Positions 34,294 to 42,948 of a DNA stretch of 52,618 nucleotides are shown one piece after another; the stretch's first letter is position 1, and each line of letters begins with the position of its first letter. The position numbers were made by a program, and so were the translations under genes. The stretch spans positions 1 to 52,618 of the forward strand of contig CAIYPF010000027.1 in NCBI GenBank assembly GCA_903928015.1, written 5' to 3'. Below the pieces are notes generated by a model. The model was not told the origin of the DNA, ran no database searches, and saw nothing but the letters and a program-made list of their open reading frames with translations. Source of the DNA: an uncultured Gammaproteobacteria bacterium. Its GTDB lineage: Bacteria > Pseudomonadota > Gammaproteobacteria > Pseudomonadales > UBA5518.

Positions 34294-35463
34294 ATGAAGG
34301 CCTTCACTCACCGTGTGCTGCTGCTCCTCGCCACGTTGCCCTTCGCCGCCGCACTGCAGGCCGGCGAACCCCGGGCCCGTGATCTGGGCGTGCCTTTCGA
34401 GGGAACACCCGGCCCGCTGAACGCCATCACCGACGTGGCGGGTGTGGAGGTCGGGCACAGCACCATCGTGTCGGCCGATGGCGTGGAACCTGTGGTGCGC
34501 ACCGGCGTCACGGCGGTGCTGCCGCGCGGCAAGCGCGCCCCCACCGAGGCCGTGTTTGCGGGATGGTTCAGCCAGAACGGCAACGGCGAGATGACCGGCA
34601 CCACCTGGGTGAAGGAATCCGGACTGATGTACGGCCCGGTGATGATCACCAACACGCACAGTGTGGGCGTGGTGCGCGATGCGGTGATCGCATGGGGACT
34701 GCAGCACTACCACTTCGACACCAGCGACTGGTGGTCACTTCCGGTGGTGGCCGAGACCTGGGATGGATGGCTGAACGACATCAACGGCTTCCACGTGAAG
34801 CCCGAGCACGCCTTTGCCGCGCTCGACACGGCAAGCACCGGTCCTGTGGCCGAAGGCAACGTGGGCGGTGGCACCGGCATGATCTGCTACGAGTTCAAGT
34901 GCGGTATCGGCACGGCCTCGCGCATCGTGGAGGACGATGGCAAGCGCTACACCGTTGGCGTGCTGCTGCAGGCAAACTTCGGAACGCGCCCGGAGTTGCT
35001 GGTGGCGGGCGTGCCGGTGGGCCACGAGGTGCCGGAGCAGCCCGCCTATGCAGCGCTCGCTCCCAGGCGCAGCGACCGCGACATGGGCTCCGTTATCGTG
35101 ATCGTCGGGACTGACGCTCCGCTGTTGCCGCACCAGCTCGACCGCATCGCTCGCCGCGTGACGATGGGCATCGCGCGCTCCGGCGCGGTGGCGGGTAACG
35201 GATCGGGCGATATCTTCCTCGCCTTCTCGACCGCGAATCCCGAGGCCAGTGCCGCCACGGGCCTGCCCGCGCTGCACATGCTGCCGAACGAGCGGATAAC
35301 GCCTTTCTTCACGGCAACGGTGCAGGCCGTGGACGAGGCGGTGATGAACGCACTCGTGGCGGCGCGTACCACCACGGGATTCGAGGGGAATACCGCGATC
35401 GCATTGCCGCACGCAAGACTGCGTGCGGCGCTGAAGAAATACAACCGTCTCGCCGCGCCCTGA
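34294..35463 (+). CDS. Periplasmic P1-family peptidase (DmpA/BapA type)
   Basis: A 389-residue S58 peptidase with a signal peptide (residues 1-23). NITDVAGVEVGHSTI-like, TGVTAVLPR and VAEGNVGGGTGM are family blocks. The self-processing site is G265-S266 in DMGSVIVIVGTDAPLLPHQL, so S266 becomes the N-terminal nucleophile of the small subunit. The family hydrolyses N-terminal D-amino acid or beta-amino acid peptides. The preceding permease gene ends 25 bp upstream and a GGAGATCC ribosome-binding site is present. Confidence 0.93.
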   Translation: MKAFTHRVLLLLATLPFAAALQAGEPRARDLGVPFEGTPGPLNAITDVAGVEVGHSTIVSADGVEPVVRTGVTAVLPRGKRAPTEAVFAGWFSQNGNGEMTGTTWVKESGLMYGPVMITNTHSVGVVRDAVIAWGLQHYHFDTSDWWSLPVVAETWDGWLNDINGFHVKPEHAFAALDTASTGPVAEGNVGGGTGMICYEFKCGIGTASRIVEDDGKRYTVGVLLQANFGTRPELLVAGVPVGHEVPEQPAYAALAPRRSDRDMGSVIVIVGTDAPLLPHQLDRIARRVTMGIARSGAVAGNGSGDIFLAFSTANPEASAATGLPALHMLPNERITPFFTATVQAVDEAVMNALVAARTTTGFEGNTAIALPHARLRAALKKYNRLAAP

Positions 35464-35472
35464 GCGCGGGCT

Positions 35473-37461
35473 TCAGTCGCGCGCGAGCACCTCGCGGCCG
35501 CCGAAGACCACGCGCAGTACGCGCGTGTCCGAGATGCGCCGCGCCTCGCCCCGCGCGGCGAGATCGAGGATGTCCTGATCCACCACGATCAGGTCGGCTT
35601 TCTTGCCGGCTTCGATGGACCCGATCTCCTTTTCCATGCCGAGGATGCGCGCCGCGTTGATCGTGTAGGAGGCTATCGCCTGATGTATGTCCAGCCGCTC
35701 CGAGGCGTTCAGTACGCCCGGAATCGCGGGATCAGGGTTGGCGCGTGTAAGCGCCTGTTCGAGATTGAGGAAGGGGCGCGGATTGCGGTCTTCGACAGGG
35801 GCATCGCTGCCGGATGCGACGATGCCACCGAGCCGCGCGATCGTTGCGGTCGGATAGACGTTGCGCATGTAGTAACTGTCCCCGTAGAGGTCTGTGCCTT
35901 CGACGCGTTCGAAGAAGGGAATCACGCTGAGGTCGTAAGGCGGGTTCACCACCGTCCAGGCGTGCGTGAAGACCACGCCGAGGCCGGCCGCGCCGATGCG
36001 CTTCTGGTCGTCGGGGTGCACCAGCTGCGCATGCGCCATCGAATGCTGCATGCCCGGGTTGAGGCGCTTGGCTTCCTCGAGCATGTCGACAGCCACGCGC
36101 ACCGCGCGGTCCCCGATCGCGTGGGTGTGCACTGCGAAGCCGGCGCGGGCCATCGCGGATTCGTAGGCGTGGAGATACTCCTCCGACTGCTCCAGCACGC
36201 CGCTGCTTTGCAGGCACTGCGCCGGGTCGAATCCGTGGGCGGCGCGGAATCGCTCGGTGGAGGCGTGGTCCTTGCGAGCGGCAGGAGCGTCTGCGCAGGC
36301 CGGATCTGCAGGGTCCACGTAGCCCGACACATGGAAATCCGCTCCGCCGGGCGTGCCCGCGAAGCGCGGCTGCAGGTAGGGCTTCAGCACGGCGCCATTC
36401 GGCAAGGTGGGCGGATCGGCGTAGGGGTTACCTTCGAGTACGCCGTCGACGAAGATCTTCACGTGGTCGGCGCGGATCAATTTGCTCTCGCGCTCCATCT
36501 GCTCACGGGCTGCGGTGAATTGCCTCACCACCGCTGGAATCTGCGATTGCGTGGGGCGCGCGGACGGGTCGTCGAAGCGTCGGATCAGCGCGGCACGCAT
36601 GCGGAACGTCATTTCGCCGTGGTCTTCGAGCCCGCGCCAGAAAACGAGCTGCGAAGGGTCCACGGCGGCATCGAGAATCGCGGTGATGCCCTGCTCGCGG
36701 AAGACCTTTGCGGCCTTGGGCGCCACGGCGCTGAAGTCTGCTGTGCCGAAGAATCCGGGAGCGCCCAGCCGGCCTTTTGCGCCCTCGGTGATTCCGCCGC
36801 TCGGCTCGCCGTTGGCGTCCACGGCAACCAGTTCGCGGATGTCCTTGAACTCCTTCGCCAGCGTCTTGCCTGAATAGCCGATCGCCTTGCCGTCCGGGCC
36901 TCGCGCACGCGAGAGCGCGAGACTGTTGGCGGCGCCGTGGTGGCCGTCGTTGCCTTGCAGCATGATCGGGTGTGTCGTTGACACTGCATCCAGCGCTGCG
37001 CGCAGGGTGGAATAGCGCTCGTCGGGTTCGTTGCCCTGCGAGAAATTCCACTGCGGCACGACCATCCACTCTCCTGCCGGCAACGGCCGCTCATCAAGGC
37101 ATGCGCGCAGGAAATCCACCATCGCGGGGAGTGACATGGACTGGCTCTTCAGGTCGCATACATCCGGCTGCACCACGCCGAGCGCGTGCACGTGGGCATC
37201 GATCAGTCCGGGCAATACGAGCTTCCCGCCGAGATCCACGACCTGCGTCGACGGCCCGCGCCAGCGCGCGGCGCCGGCTTCGTCGCCCACATAGACGATG
37301 CTGTCGCCCTTTACCGCAACAGCACGCGCCTCGGTGTTGGCTGCATCGGCGGTGTAGACGCGGGCATTGCGGTAGAGCGTGTCGGCGGTGTTCGCGGCAT
37401 ATGCCGCGCCGCCCAGAGAGCAGGCAATGGCAAGGGCGATCGGTCCGATGATCTGTCGCAC
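35473..37461 (-). CDS. Exported amidohydrolase (YtcJ-like)
   Basis: A 662-residue metal-dependent hydrolase of the amidohydrolase 3 group. It has a signal peptide (hydrophobic 5-22, cleavage near AYA-AN), the metal-binding GLIDAHVHALG, VDGVLEGNPYADPP, HTHAIGDRAVRVAVDMLEEA, SGSDAPVEDRNPRP and the closing GMEKEIGSIEAGKKADLIVVDQDI. YtcJ-like proteins are deacylases or cyclic-amide hydrolases of mostly unknown substrates. The GTG at 37461, preceded by CGGAGACTCACC, is chosen because it gives a signal peptide. The long open frame extending right is antisense to the neighbouring dehydrogenase gene and is rejected. Confidence 0.92.
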   Translation of the reverse strand: MRQIIGPIALAIACSLGGAAYAANTADTLYRNARVYTADAANTEARAVAVKGDSIVYVGDEAGAARWRGPSTQVVDLGGKLVLPGLIDAHVHALGVVQPDVCDLKSQSMSLPAMVDFLRACLDERPLPAGEWMVVPQWNFSQGNEPDERYSTLRAALDAVSTTHPIMLQGNDGHHGAANSLALSRARGPDGKAIGYSGKTLAKEFKDIRELVAVDANGEPSGGITEGAKGRLGAPGFFGTADFSAVAPKAAKVFREQGITAILDAAVDPSQLVFWRGLEDHGEMTFRMRAALIRRFDDPSARPTQSQIPAVVRQFTAAREQMERESKLIRADHVKIFVDGVLEGNPYADPPTLPNGAVLKPYLQPRFAGTPGGADFHVSGYVDPADPACADAPAARKDHASTERFRAAHGFDPAQCLQSSGVLEQSEEYLHAYESAMARAGFAVHTHAIGDRAVRVAVDMLEEAKRLNPGMQHSMAHAQLVHPDDQKRIGAAGLGVVFTHAWTVVNPPYDLSVIPFFERVEGTDLYGDSYYMRNVYPTATIARLGGIVASGSDAPVEDRNPRPFLNLEQALTRANPDPAIPGVLNASERLDIHQAIASYTINAARILGMEKEIGSIEAGKKADLIVVDQDILDLAARGEARRISDTRVLRVVFGGREVLARD

Positions 37462-37609
37462 GGTGAGTCTCCGGGGTCTGGTTTTTGTCCGCGAAGTATT
37501 CACGCGTGCGAGGGGCGAGGCAAACAGCCGTTCCCGGTGATTGTCGGGGTGGTGATTGCTGCTGCGGGGGGCGTCCGGCGGCAGGCGTGTCAATTCCCGC
37601 AGGGGGCGG

Positions 37610-37637
37610 TTGCCCGCACGGCCCGTGCAGCTAAACT
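37610..37637 (+). promoter_or_regulatory. Candidate promoter of the aldehyde dehydrogenase gene
   Basis: TTGCCC (37610-37615) and TAAACT (37632-37637) are 16 bp apart, with the -10 ending 25 bp before the ATG. Each hexamer matches sigma70 at 4 of 6 positions. It lies in the 201-bp gap between divergent genes, which otherwise shows nothing recognisable. Confidence 0.4.
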
Positions 37638-37662
37638 GCGGCCATTCATCAGGAGTTCCCAC

Positions 37663-39126
37663 ATGAGCCTTTCCCTCAAGGATCCCGGATTGCTGCGTGG
37701 CCAGGCCTTCATCGACGGTCAGTGGATCGATGCTGATTCGGGCGCCACGCTGGCGGTTACGAACCCCGCCACGGGTGAGGTTGTGGCGATGGCGGCGCGT
37801 TGCGGTCAGGCCGAGACGCGCCGCGCCATCGAAGCGGCCGAGCGTGCGCTGAAGGACTGGTCCGCACGCACGGCAAAGGAGCGCGCCACGCTGCTGCGCA
37901 CACTCTTCGACCTGATGATGGCCAACCAGGAGGACCTCGCGCAGATTCTCACCGCCGAGCAGGGCAAGCCTCTGGCCGAAGCGCGCGGCGAAGTGGCCTA
38001 CAGCGCCAATTTCCTCGAGTGGTTCGCGGAAGAGGGCAAGCGTGTCTACGGCGACACCATCCCCGGACACGCCCGCGACAAGCGCATCGTGGTGATCAAG
38101 CAACCGGTGGGTGTAGTGGGCTGCATCACGCCGTGGAATTTCCCGAGCGCCATGCTCGGGCGCAAGATCGGCCCGGCGCTCGCAGCCGGCTGCACGGTGG
38201 TCTGCAAGCCGGCGAACAACACGCCGCTCTCGGCCTTTGCCATCGCGGTGCTCGCCGAGCGCGCGGGGTTCCCGCCCGGTGTGATCAACATGGTCTGCGG
38301 CGTGACGCAGGAAATCGGCGACGAGATCTGCTTCAACCCGGTGGTGCGCAAGGTGACCTTCACGGGCTCCACGCCGGTCGGCAAGCAGCTCATGGCGAAG
38401 TGCGCGCAGACGGTCAAGCGCACGTCGATGGAGTTGGGCGGCAATGCGCCGTTCATCGTCTTCGACGATGCCGATCTGGATGCCGCGGTGGTGGGTGCCA
38501 TCGCCTCCAAGTACCGCAACGCGGGTCAGACCTGCGTTTGTGCGAACCGGCTGCTGGTACAGGACGGCGTTTACGACGATTTCGTCGCGCGCCTGCACGA
38601 GGCGGTGCGGCAATTCACGCTGGGCAACGGTGCCCAGACCGGCGTCAGCATGGGCCCGCTTATCGACGAGAAAGCCGCCAACGAGGTGATGTCCTTCGTT
38701 GACGATGCGGTCGCGAAAGGCGCCACAGTGCTCTGTGGCGGGCGTCGCGCGCAGCAGGGCAATGCCTTCGTGGAGCCCACGATCCTCACCGACGTGAGCA
38801 CCGAGATGCGGGTCTTCAACGAGGAGATCTTCGGGCCTGTGGCCCCTGTGTTCCGTTTCTCGTCGGAGGCCGAGGCCATTGCGCTCGCCAACGACACGCC
38901 CTTCGGTCTCGCGGCGTATTTCTATTCCCGCGATATCGGCCGCGTCTGGCGCGTGGCCGAGGCGCTGGAGTACGGCATCGTCGGCATCAACGAGGGCATC
39001 ATCTCGACCGAGGTGGCGCCCTTCGGCGGCGTGAAGGAATCCGGCAACGGCCGCGAGGGTTCCAAGTACGGCATCGAGGACTATCTCGAGATCAAGTACA
39101 TGTGCATGGGTGGCATCGATCGCTGA
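37663..39126 (+). CDS. NAD(P)-dependent succinate-semialdehyde-type dehydrogenase
   Basis: A 487-residue aldehyde dehydrogenase of the GabD group. Motifs include CITPWNFPSAML, VCKPANNTPLSAFA (K182), FTGSTPVGKQLM, MELGGNAPFIVFDDADLD with the general base E257, and NAGQTCVCANR with catalytic C291. EEIFGPVAPVFRF and the APFGGVKESGNGREGSKYGIEDY end are typical. It oxidises succinate semialdehyde or a related short aldehyde acid. Start ATG 37663 follows AGGAGTTCCCAC. The usual E of K-P-A/S-E is N here, tolerated in many relatives. It is monocistronic by position. Confidence 0.95.
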   Translation: MSLSLKDPGLLRGQAFIDGQWIDADSGATLAVTNPATGEVVAMAARCGQAETRRAIEAAERALKDWSARTAKERATLLRTLFDLMMANQEDLAQILTAEQGKPLAEARGEVAYSANFLEWFAEEGKRVYGDTIPGHARDKRIVVIKQPVGVVGCITPWNFPSAMLGRKIGPALAAGCTVVCKPANNTPLSAFAIAVLAERAGFPPGVINMVCGVTQEIGDEICFNPVVRKVTFTGSTPVGKQLMAKCAQTVKRTSMELGGNAPFIVFDDADLDAAVVGAIASKYRNAGQTCVCANRLLVQDGVYDDFVARLHEAVRQFTLGNGAQTGVSMGPLIDEKAANEVMSFVDDAVAKGATVLCGGRRAQQGNAFVEPTILTDVSTEMRVFNEEIFGPVAPVFRFSSEAEAIALANDTPFGLAAYFYSRDIGRVWRVAEALEYGIVGINEGIISTEVAPFGGVKESGNGREGSKYGIEDYLEIKYMCMGGIDR

Positions 39127-39163
39127 GTCGCGCCTCGCGCGCTACACCCGCGACGCGCCTCCC

Positions 39164-39187
39164 GCAGGAGCGGGCGATGCCCGCGAC
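39164..39187 (+). repeat. REP-like palindrome
   Basis: GCAGGAGC followed by GGGC-GAT-GCCCGCGAC: a 6-bp stem GCGGGC / GCCCGC with a GAT loop. It matches the unit at 32303-32326 almost exactly (loop CAT there). It is 38 bp after the aldehyde dehydrogenase stop, the usual intergenic placement of REPs. The rest of the 155-bp gap before the PBP gene holds nothing else recognisable. Confidence 0.75.
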
Positions 39188-39281
39188 GCCTGCAACTGCG
39201 GACTAATGCCAGCCCTGCGCCCTGATCGCATCGGGCGACTATGCTTGCCGCCGTGTCAGGGCGTCCCGGAGCGCCGTTCCC

Positions 39282-42200
39282 GTGAGTGAGTCCGGCGGTC
39301 CGCAGTCCGCCCGCCCGTCCAGAAATCCCCGCGCCAGCGCAGCCGCCACCCCCGGCATGCGGAGCCGGGTCGCGCCCGTTCCGCGGCGGCCTTCGGTGTG
39401 GCGCGACATCGTGCTTCCTGTGTTCCGTGTCTCGGGCGGCGTGATTCTGCTGGGCTCTCTGGTGGGCGGCACATGGATCGCCCGCGAAGAGATGCGCAAT
39501 GCCACGCTGCACTCGCACTGGGCTGCGGACTTCGCCGCCGGTATCGAATACAAGGTGGAACCCGGCCCCGCGGCCACGCCCCTGCCGCCTGACCGCGGCC
39601 CCTGGGATGTGCGTCTGGGTTATGCCGGACTGCCCGATTTTGCGGCGAAGCTGCAGAAGAGCGGTTACATGATCACGCGCCAGGCCGTGCCCTCGCGGCG
39701 CCTGGTGGAACTTAACGGGCGCGGCATCTACAACGCCTTCGTCGAGAAGAACCAGACGGGCCTGCAACTCGTCGACGCCAACGGCGGCTTGCTGCAGAGC
39801 GCGCGCTATCCGCGCCACGTGTATTCCTCCTTCGAGGCAGTGCCCGATCTGGTCGCACGTGCGCTTCTGTACGTGGAGGATCGCGAGCTCCTCGATCCCT
39901 CGCGCCCCACCATGAATCCGGTGGTGGATTGGGAGCGCCTCGGCATGGCCGTGGTGCAGCAGGGGATGAAGACCGTCGGGCTTCCTGCAAAGGTCTTCGG
40001 TGCGAGCACGCTTGCCACGCAGCTCGAGAAATTCCGTCACTCACCCGACGGCATCACCCACGATTCCCATGACAAGCTGGTGCAGATGGTCTCTGCCACG
40101 CTGCGCGTTTACCGCGATGGCGCGGAGAATCTCCCCGCGCGCCGGCGCTTGCTGCTCGACTACCTGAACTCGCTGCCGCTTGCCGCCCAGCCCGGCTACG
40201 GGGAAGTGGCGAGCCTGGGCGACGGACTCGAGGCCTGGTTCGGCGCCGATTTCGATACCGTGAACCGCGTTCTCGCCACGCCGGATGCGCCGATTGCCGA
40301 GCGTGCGCGCTACTTCAAGCAGGTGCTGGCGCTGGTGCTGTCGGTGCGCAGGCCTTCGTACTACCTGGGCAAGGACACCGCGCCGCTCGCCGAACTCACC
40401 GACAGCCACCTTCGGCGTATGGCGGCGGACAAAGTGATCCCCGTGTCGCTCGCCGAGGCGGCCCTGGACGTGCCACTCGAACTGCGCGGTCGCGCCAGGG
40501 CCTCGCCTCTGGTGGACTACACCAAGCAGAAAGGCGTCAACCTCGCGCGGACGCAGCTCCTCGGGCTCCTCGGCGTGCACAGCCTCTACGAGCTCGACCG
40601 GCTCGACCTCGACGTGAACGCCACGCTGGACGCCGGCGTCCAGAAAGAGGTCACGGCTTTCCTGCGCTCGCTGGCCAAACCCGAGCGCATCACCGAGCTG
40701 CGTCTGGACGGCGAGCACCTCATGCGCGCGGCCGACCCTTCCAAGGTCATCTACAGCCTCACGCTCTACGAGCGCGGCAACGGTGTGAACCGGCTGCGCA
40801 TCAACGCCGACAACCTCGACCAGCCGCTGGACATCAACTCCGGCGCCAAGCTCGATTTGGGCTCCACCGCCAAGCTGCGCACGCTCCTCAGCTGGCTCGA
40901 ACTGATCGCCGCGGAGCATGCGCGTTTCTCGGAGCCTTCCGGTGCCGCCGAGGGAATGCTCTCGCTCCACCCGCGGGATCGCCTGAGCGCGTGGGTGCTG
41001 GACTACCTGACGATGAATCCCGGCGCGAGCCTGCGCCAGACGCTGGAGGCCGCGATGCAGCGGCAGTACTCCGCGAGCCCCGCGCAGTCCTTCTACACCG
41101 GTGGCGGTGTGCTCAGCTTCTCGAACTTCGACAAGGACGACAACGGCCGCATCCTCACGGTGGCAGAGGCCACGCGGCGCTCGGTGAACCTCGTGTTCAT
41201 CCGCATGATGCGCGAGATCATCGATCACTACCTCTACCGCGATCCCTCCAGCACGGCGCGACTGCTTGAGGACAACTCCGCAGGCGTGCGAGAGGAGTAC
41301 CTGAAGCGCTTTGCCGATCGCGAGGGCAGCGTCTTCGTGCGCCGTTTCTACCAGAAGTACCACGGCAAGCCGCTCGAGGATGCGCTCACCACGCTGCTGG
41401 ACGGCGTGCAGCTCACGCCGCGCGCGGTGACGGTGGCGCTGCGCTCGGTGTGGCCGGACATGACGCCCGATGAGTTCCGGCCCTGGCTCGGTCTCTATGT
41501 GCCCGACGAGCCCCTCGACCGGCCATCGGTGGCGGCGCTGTTCAACCGCTATCCGCCACAGAAGTTCAGCCTGAACGACCGTGGCTTTCTTGCGCGCGTG
41601 CATCCGCTCGAGCTCTGGACCATCGGGTACCTGCAGGGGCATCCGCAGGCGAGCATGGACGAGACGCTCGCGGCGGGCGCGGATGCGCGACAGGAGGTCT
41701 ACGGCTGGCTGATGAAGACCAGCCGCAGGCAGGCGCAGGACCGCCGCATCCTTGATCTGCTCGAGATCGAGGCCTTCCAGGAATTGCACGCGCAGTGGCG
41801 CAGACTGGGCTATCCCTTCGCCTCGCTCACGCCATCGCTCGCCACCTCGATCGGCAGTTCGGGTGATCGCCCCGCAGCGCTCGCCGAGCTGATGGGCACG
41901 CTCGTGAACGGCGGTGTCCGTTACCCCTCGCGCCTTTTGGAGTCACTGGATTTTGCCGTCGGCACGCCTTACGAGGTGGGCTGGGCGGGGCAGGCATCGG
42001 CGGGCGAACAGGTGCTGAATCCGGATGTGGTTGCGGTGGCGCGCAACGCACTGCTCGATGTGGTGCAGAACGGCACCGCGCGTGCGTTGCAGGCATCGCT
42101 TGCACGGCCAGACGGCAGCCGCCACGTGGTGGCCGGCAAAACGGGTACGGGTGATCACCGCTTCGAGGTGTACTCGCGGCCCGGCGTGCTGATCGAGTCA

Positions 42201-42446
42201 CGCGTGGTGAACCGTGTCGCCACATTCGTGTTCATGATCGACGACCGGTTCTTCGGCACGCTGACAGCTTATGTGCCGGGCCAGCAGGCCGCGCAGTACG
42301 AGTTCACCAGCGGGTTGCCGGTGCGACTGCTCGGCTACCTGATGCCTACGCTCTCGCCCTTGCTGGATTCGCCGGTGCCTGTTCAGGAGGCCGCTGCAGC
42401 GGTGCCGCAGCTAACCTCCGCTGGATCGGCGGCTACCGAGCCCTGA
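39282..42446 (+). CDS. Divergent class A penicillin-binding protein (transglycosylase/transpeptidase)
   Basis: A 1054-residue membrane protein with an N-terminal basic region, one membrane helix (about 43-65), a GT51 transglycosylase domain (about 130-320) and a transpeptidase domain. GT51 residues: the catalytic VEDRE near 199, GASTLATQLEKF near 242. Transpeptidase: STAK near 527, SVN near 634 and KTGTG near 952, so all three active-site motifs are present. The donor-site motif following EDR is ELLDPSRPTMNPVVDWERL rather than the usual F-x-x-H-x-G, unlike standard PBP1a/1b. It probably makes or remodels peptidoglycan. Start is GTG at 39282. Confidence 0.87.
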   Translation: MSESGGPQSARPSRNPRASAAATPGMRSRVAPVPRRPSVWRDIVLPVFRVSGGVILLGSLVGGTWIAREEMRNATLHSHWAADFAAGIEYKVEPGPAATPLPPDRGPWDVRLGYAGLPDFAAKLQKSGYMITRQAVPSRRLVELNGRGIYNAFVEKNQTGLQLVDANGGLLQSARYPRHVYSSFEAVPDLVARALLYVEDRELLDPSRPTMNPVVDWERLGMAVVQQGMKTVGLPAKVFGASTLATQLEKFRHSPDGITHDSHDKLVQMVSATLRVYRDGAENLPARRRLLLDYLNSLPLAAQPGYGEVASLGDGLEAWFGADFDTVNRVLATPDAPIAERARYFKQVLALVLSVRRPSYYLGKDTAPLAELTDSHLRRMAADKVIPVSLAEAALDVPLELRGRARASPLVDYTKQKGVNLARTQLLGLLGVHSLYELDRLDLDVNATLDAGVQKEVTAFLRSLAKPERITELRLDGEHLMRAADPSKVIYSLTLYERGNGVNRLRINADNLDQPLDINSGAKLDLGSTAKLRTLLSWLELIAAEHARFSEPSGAAEGMLSLHPRDRLSAWVLDYLTMNPGASLRQTLEAAMQRQYSASPAQSFYTGGGVLSFSNFDKDDNGRILTVAEATRRSVNLVFIRMMREIIDHYLYRDPSSTARLLEDNSAGVREEYLKRFADREGSVFVRRFYQKYHGKPLEDALTTLLDGVQLTPRAVTVALRSVWPDMTPDEFRPWLGLYVPDEPLDRPSVAALFNRYPPQKFSLNDRGFLARVHPLELWTIGYLQGHPQASMDETLAAGADARQEVYGWLMKTSRRQAQDRRILDLLEIEAFQELHAQWRRLGYPFASLTPSLATSIGSSGDRPAALAELMGTLVNGGVRYPSRLLESLDFAVGTPYEVGWAGQASAGEQVLNPDVVAVARNALLDVVQNGTARALQASLARPDGSRHVVAGKTGTGDHRFEVYSRPGVLIESRVVNRVATFVFMIDDRFFGTLTAYVPGQQAAQYEFTSGLPVRLLGYLMPTLSPLLDSPVPVQEAAAAVPQLTSAGSAATEP

Positions 42447-42464
42447 GGGCGGGCTTCAGCCCTC
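42445..42464. terminator. Hairpin shared by convergent stops
   Basis: A 6-bp stem GAGGGC / GCCCTC with an 8-base loop spans the stops of the PBP gene (42446) and the convergent SnoaL-like gene (42456). No U-tract is present, so it is only terminator-like. Confidence 0.4.
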
Positions 42465-42941
42465 CAGAGCCAGCAGCACTCGTGCGGCTTCGCTTCCGTC
42501 CAACGGACGATTCGATCGGCGCGTGATCCGCCATTCCCCGTTGTCCTTGGCCAGTTCCCAGCGATTTGCCGACACACGCCAGGCCTCGAAGCCCGAGTCC
42601 GTGCGGCGGAAGACGCAGCTGTGCCCCACGGCTGTGGCGTGGTCGCCGTGGAGATTGATGTGCTGCGGTCCTATGAGGTGCGCGCAGCCGTCCTGCATAA
42701 GGTCCAGATGCGTGCCGGCCGTGAAGAGCGCTGCGATCGCGGTGTGCCCCGTGTGCTCGCCATAGCCTCCCACCTCGTAGACGCCACCGTCTGTCCACAG
42801 CGCCGCGATTGCCGCGGCGTTGCCCGAGTCGGCAAGCGGGCCATAGCTCGCGATCAGGTTGCGGATGGCCTCACGGTCTTCGAGCGCTGCGAGCCGGGTT
42901 TCCAGCGCGTGCAGCCGGTCTTCGGGGCCGGGCGATGACAT
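42456..42941 (-). CDS. SnoaL-like / NTF2-fold protein
   Basis: A 161-residue single-domain protein of the SnoaL_4 type. It has EDREAIRNLIASYGPLADSGNAAAIAALWTDGGVYE, followed by HLIGPQHINLHGDHATAVGHSCVFRR and a C-terminal WRVSANRWELAKDNGEWRITRRSNRPLDGS. This cone-shaped fold serves as a small isomerase, dehydratase or ring-opening enzyme in many catabolic clusters. No specific activity is recognisable. It is 7 bp downstream of the dienelactone hydrolase-like gene, so the pair is likely co-transcribed. Confidence 0.88.
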   Translation of the reverse strand: MSSPGPEDRLHALETRLAALEDREAIRNLIASYGPLADSGNAAAIAALWTDGGVYEVGGYGEHTGHTAIAALFTAGTHLDLMQDGCAHLIGPQHINLHGDHATAVGHSCVFRRTDSGFEAWRVSANRWELAKDNGEWRITRRSNRPLDGSEAARVLLALEG

Positions 42942-42948
42942 GGCGCGC

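Noticed and set aside
37462-38613. Upstream extension of the amidohydrolase frame (up to 1046 codons)
   Set aside because: The extension is antisense to the aldehyde dehydrogenase gene. A GTG at 37461 with a ribosome-binding site gives a proper signal peptide.
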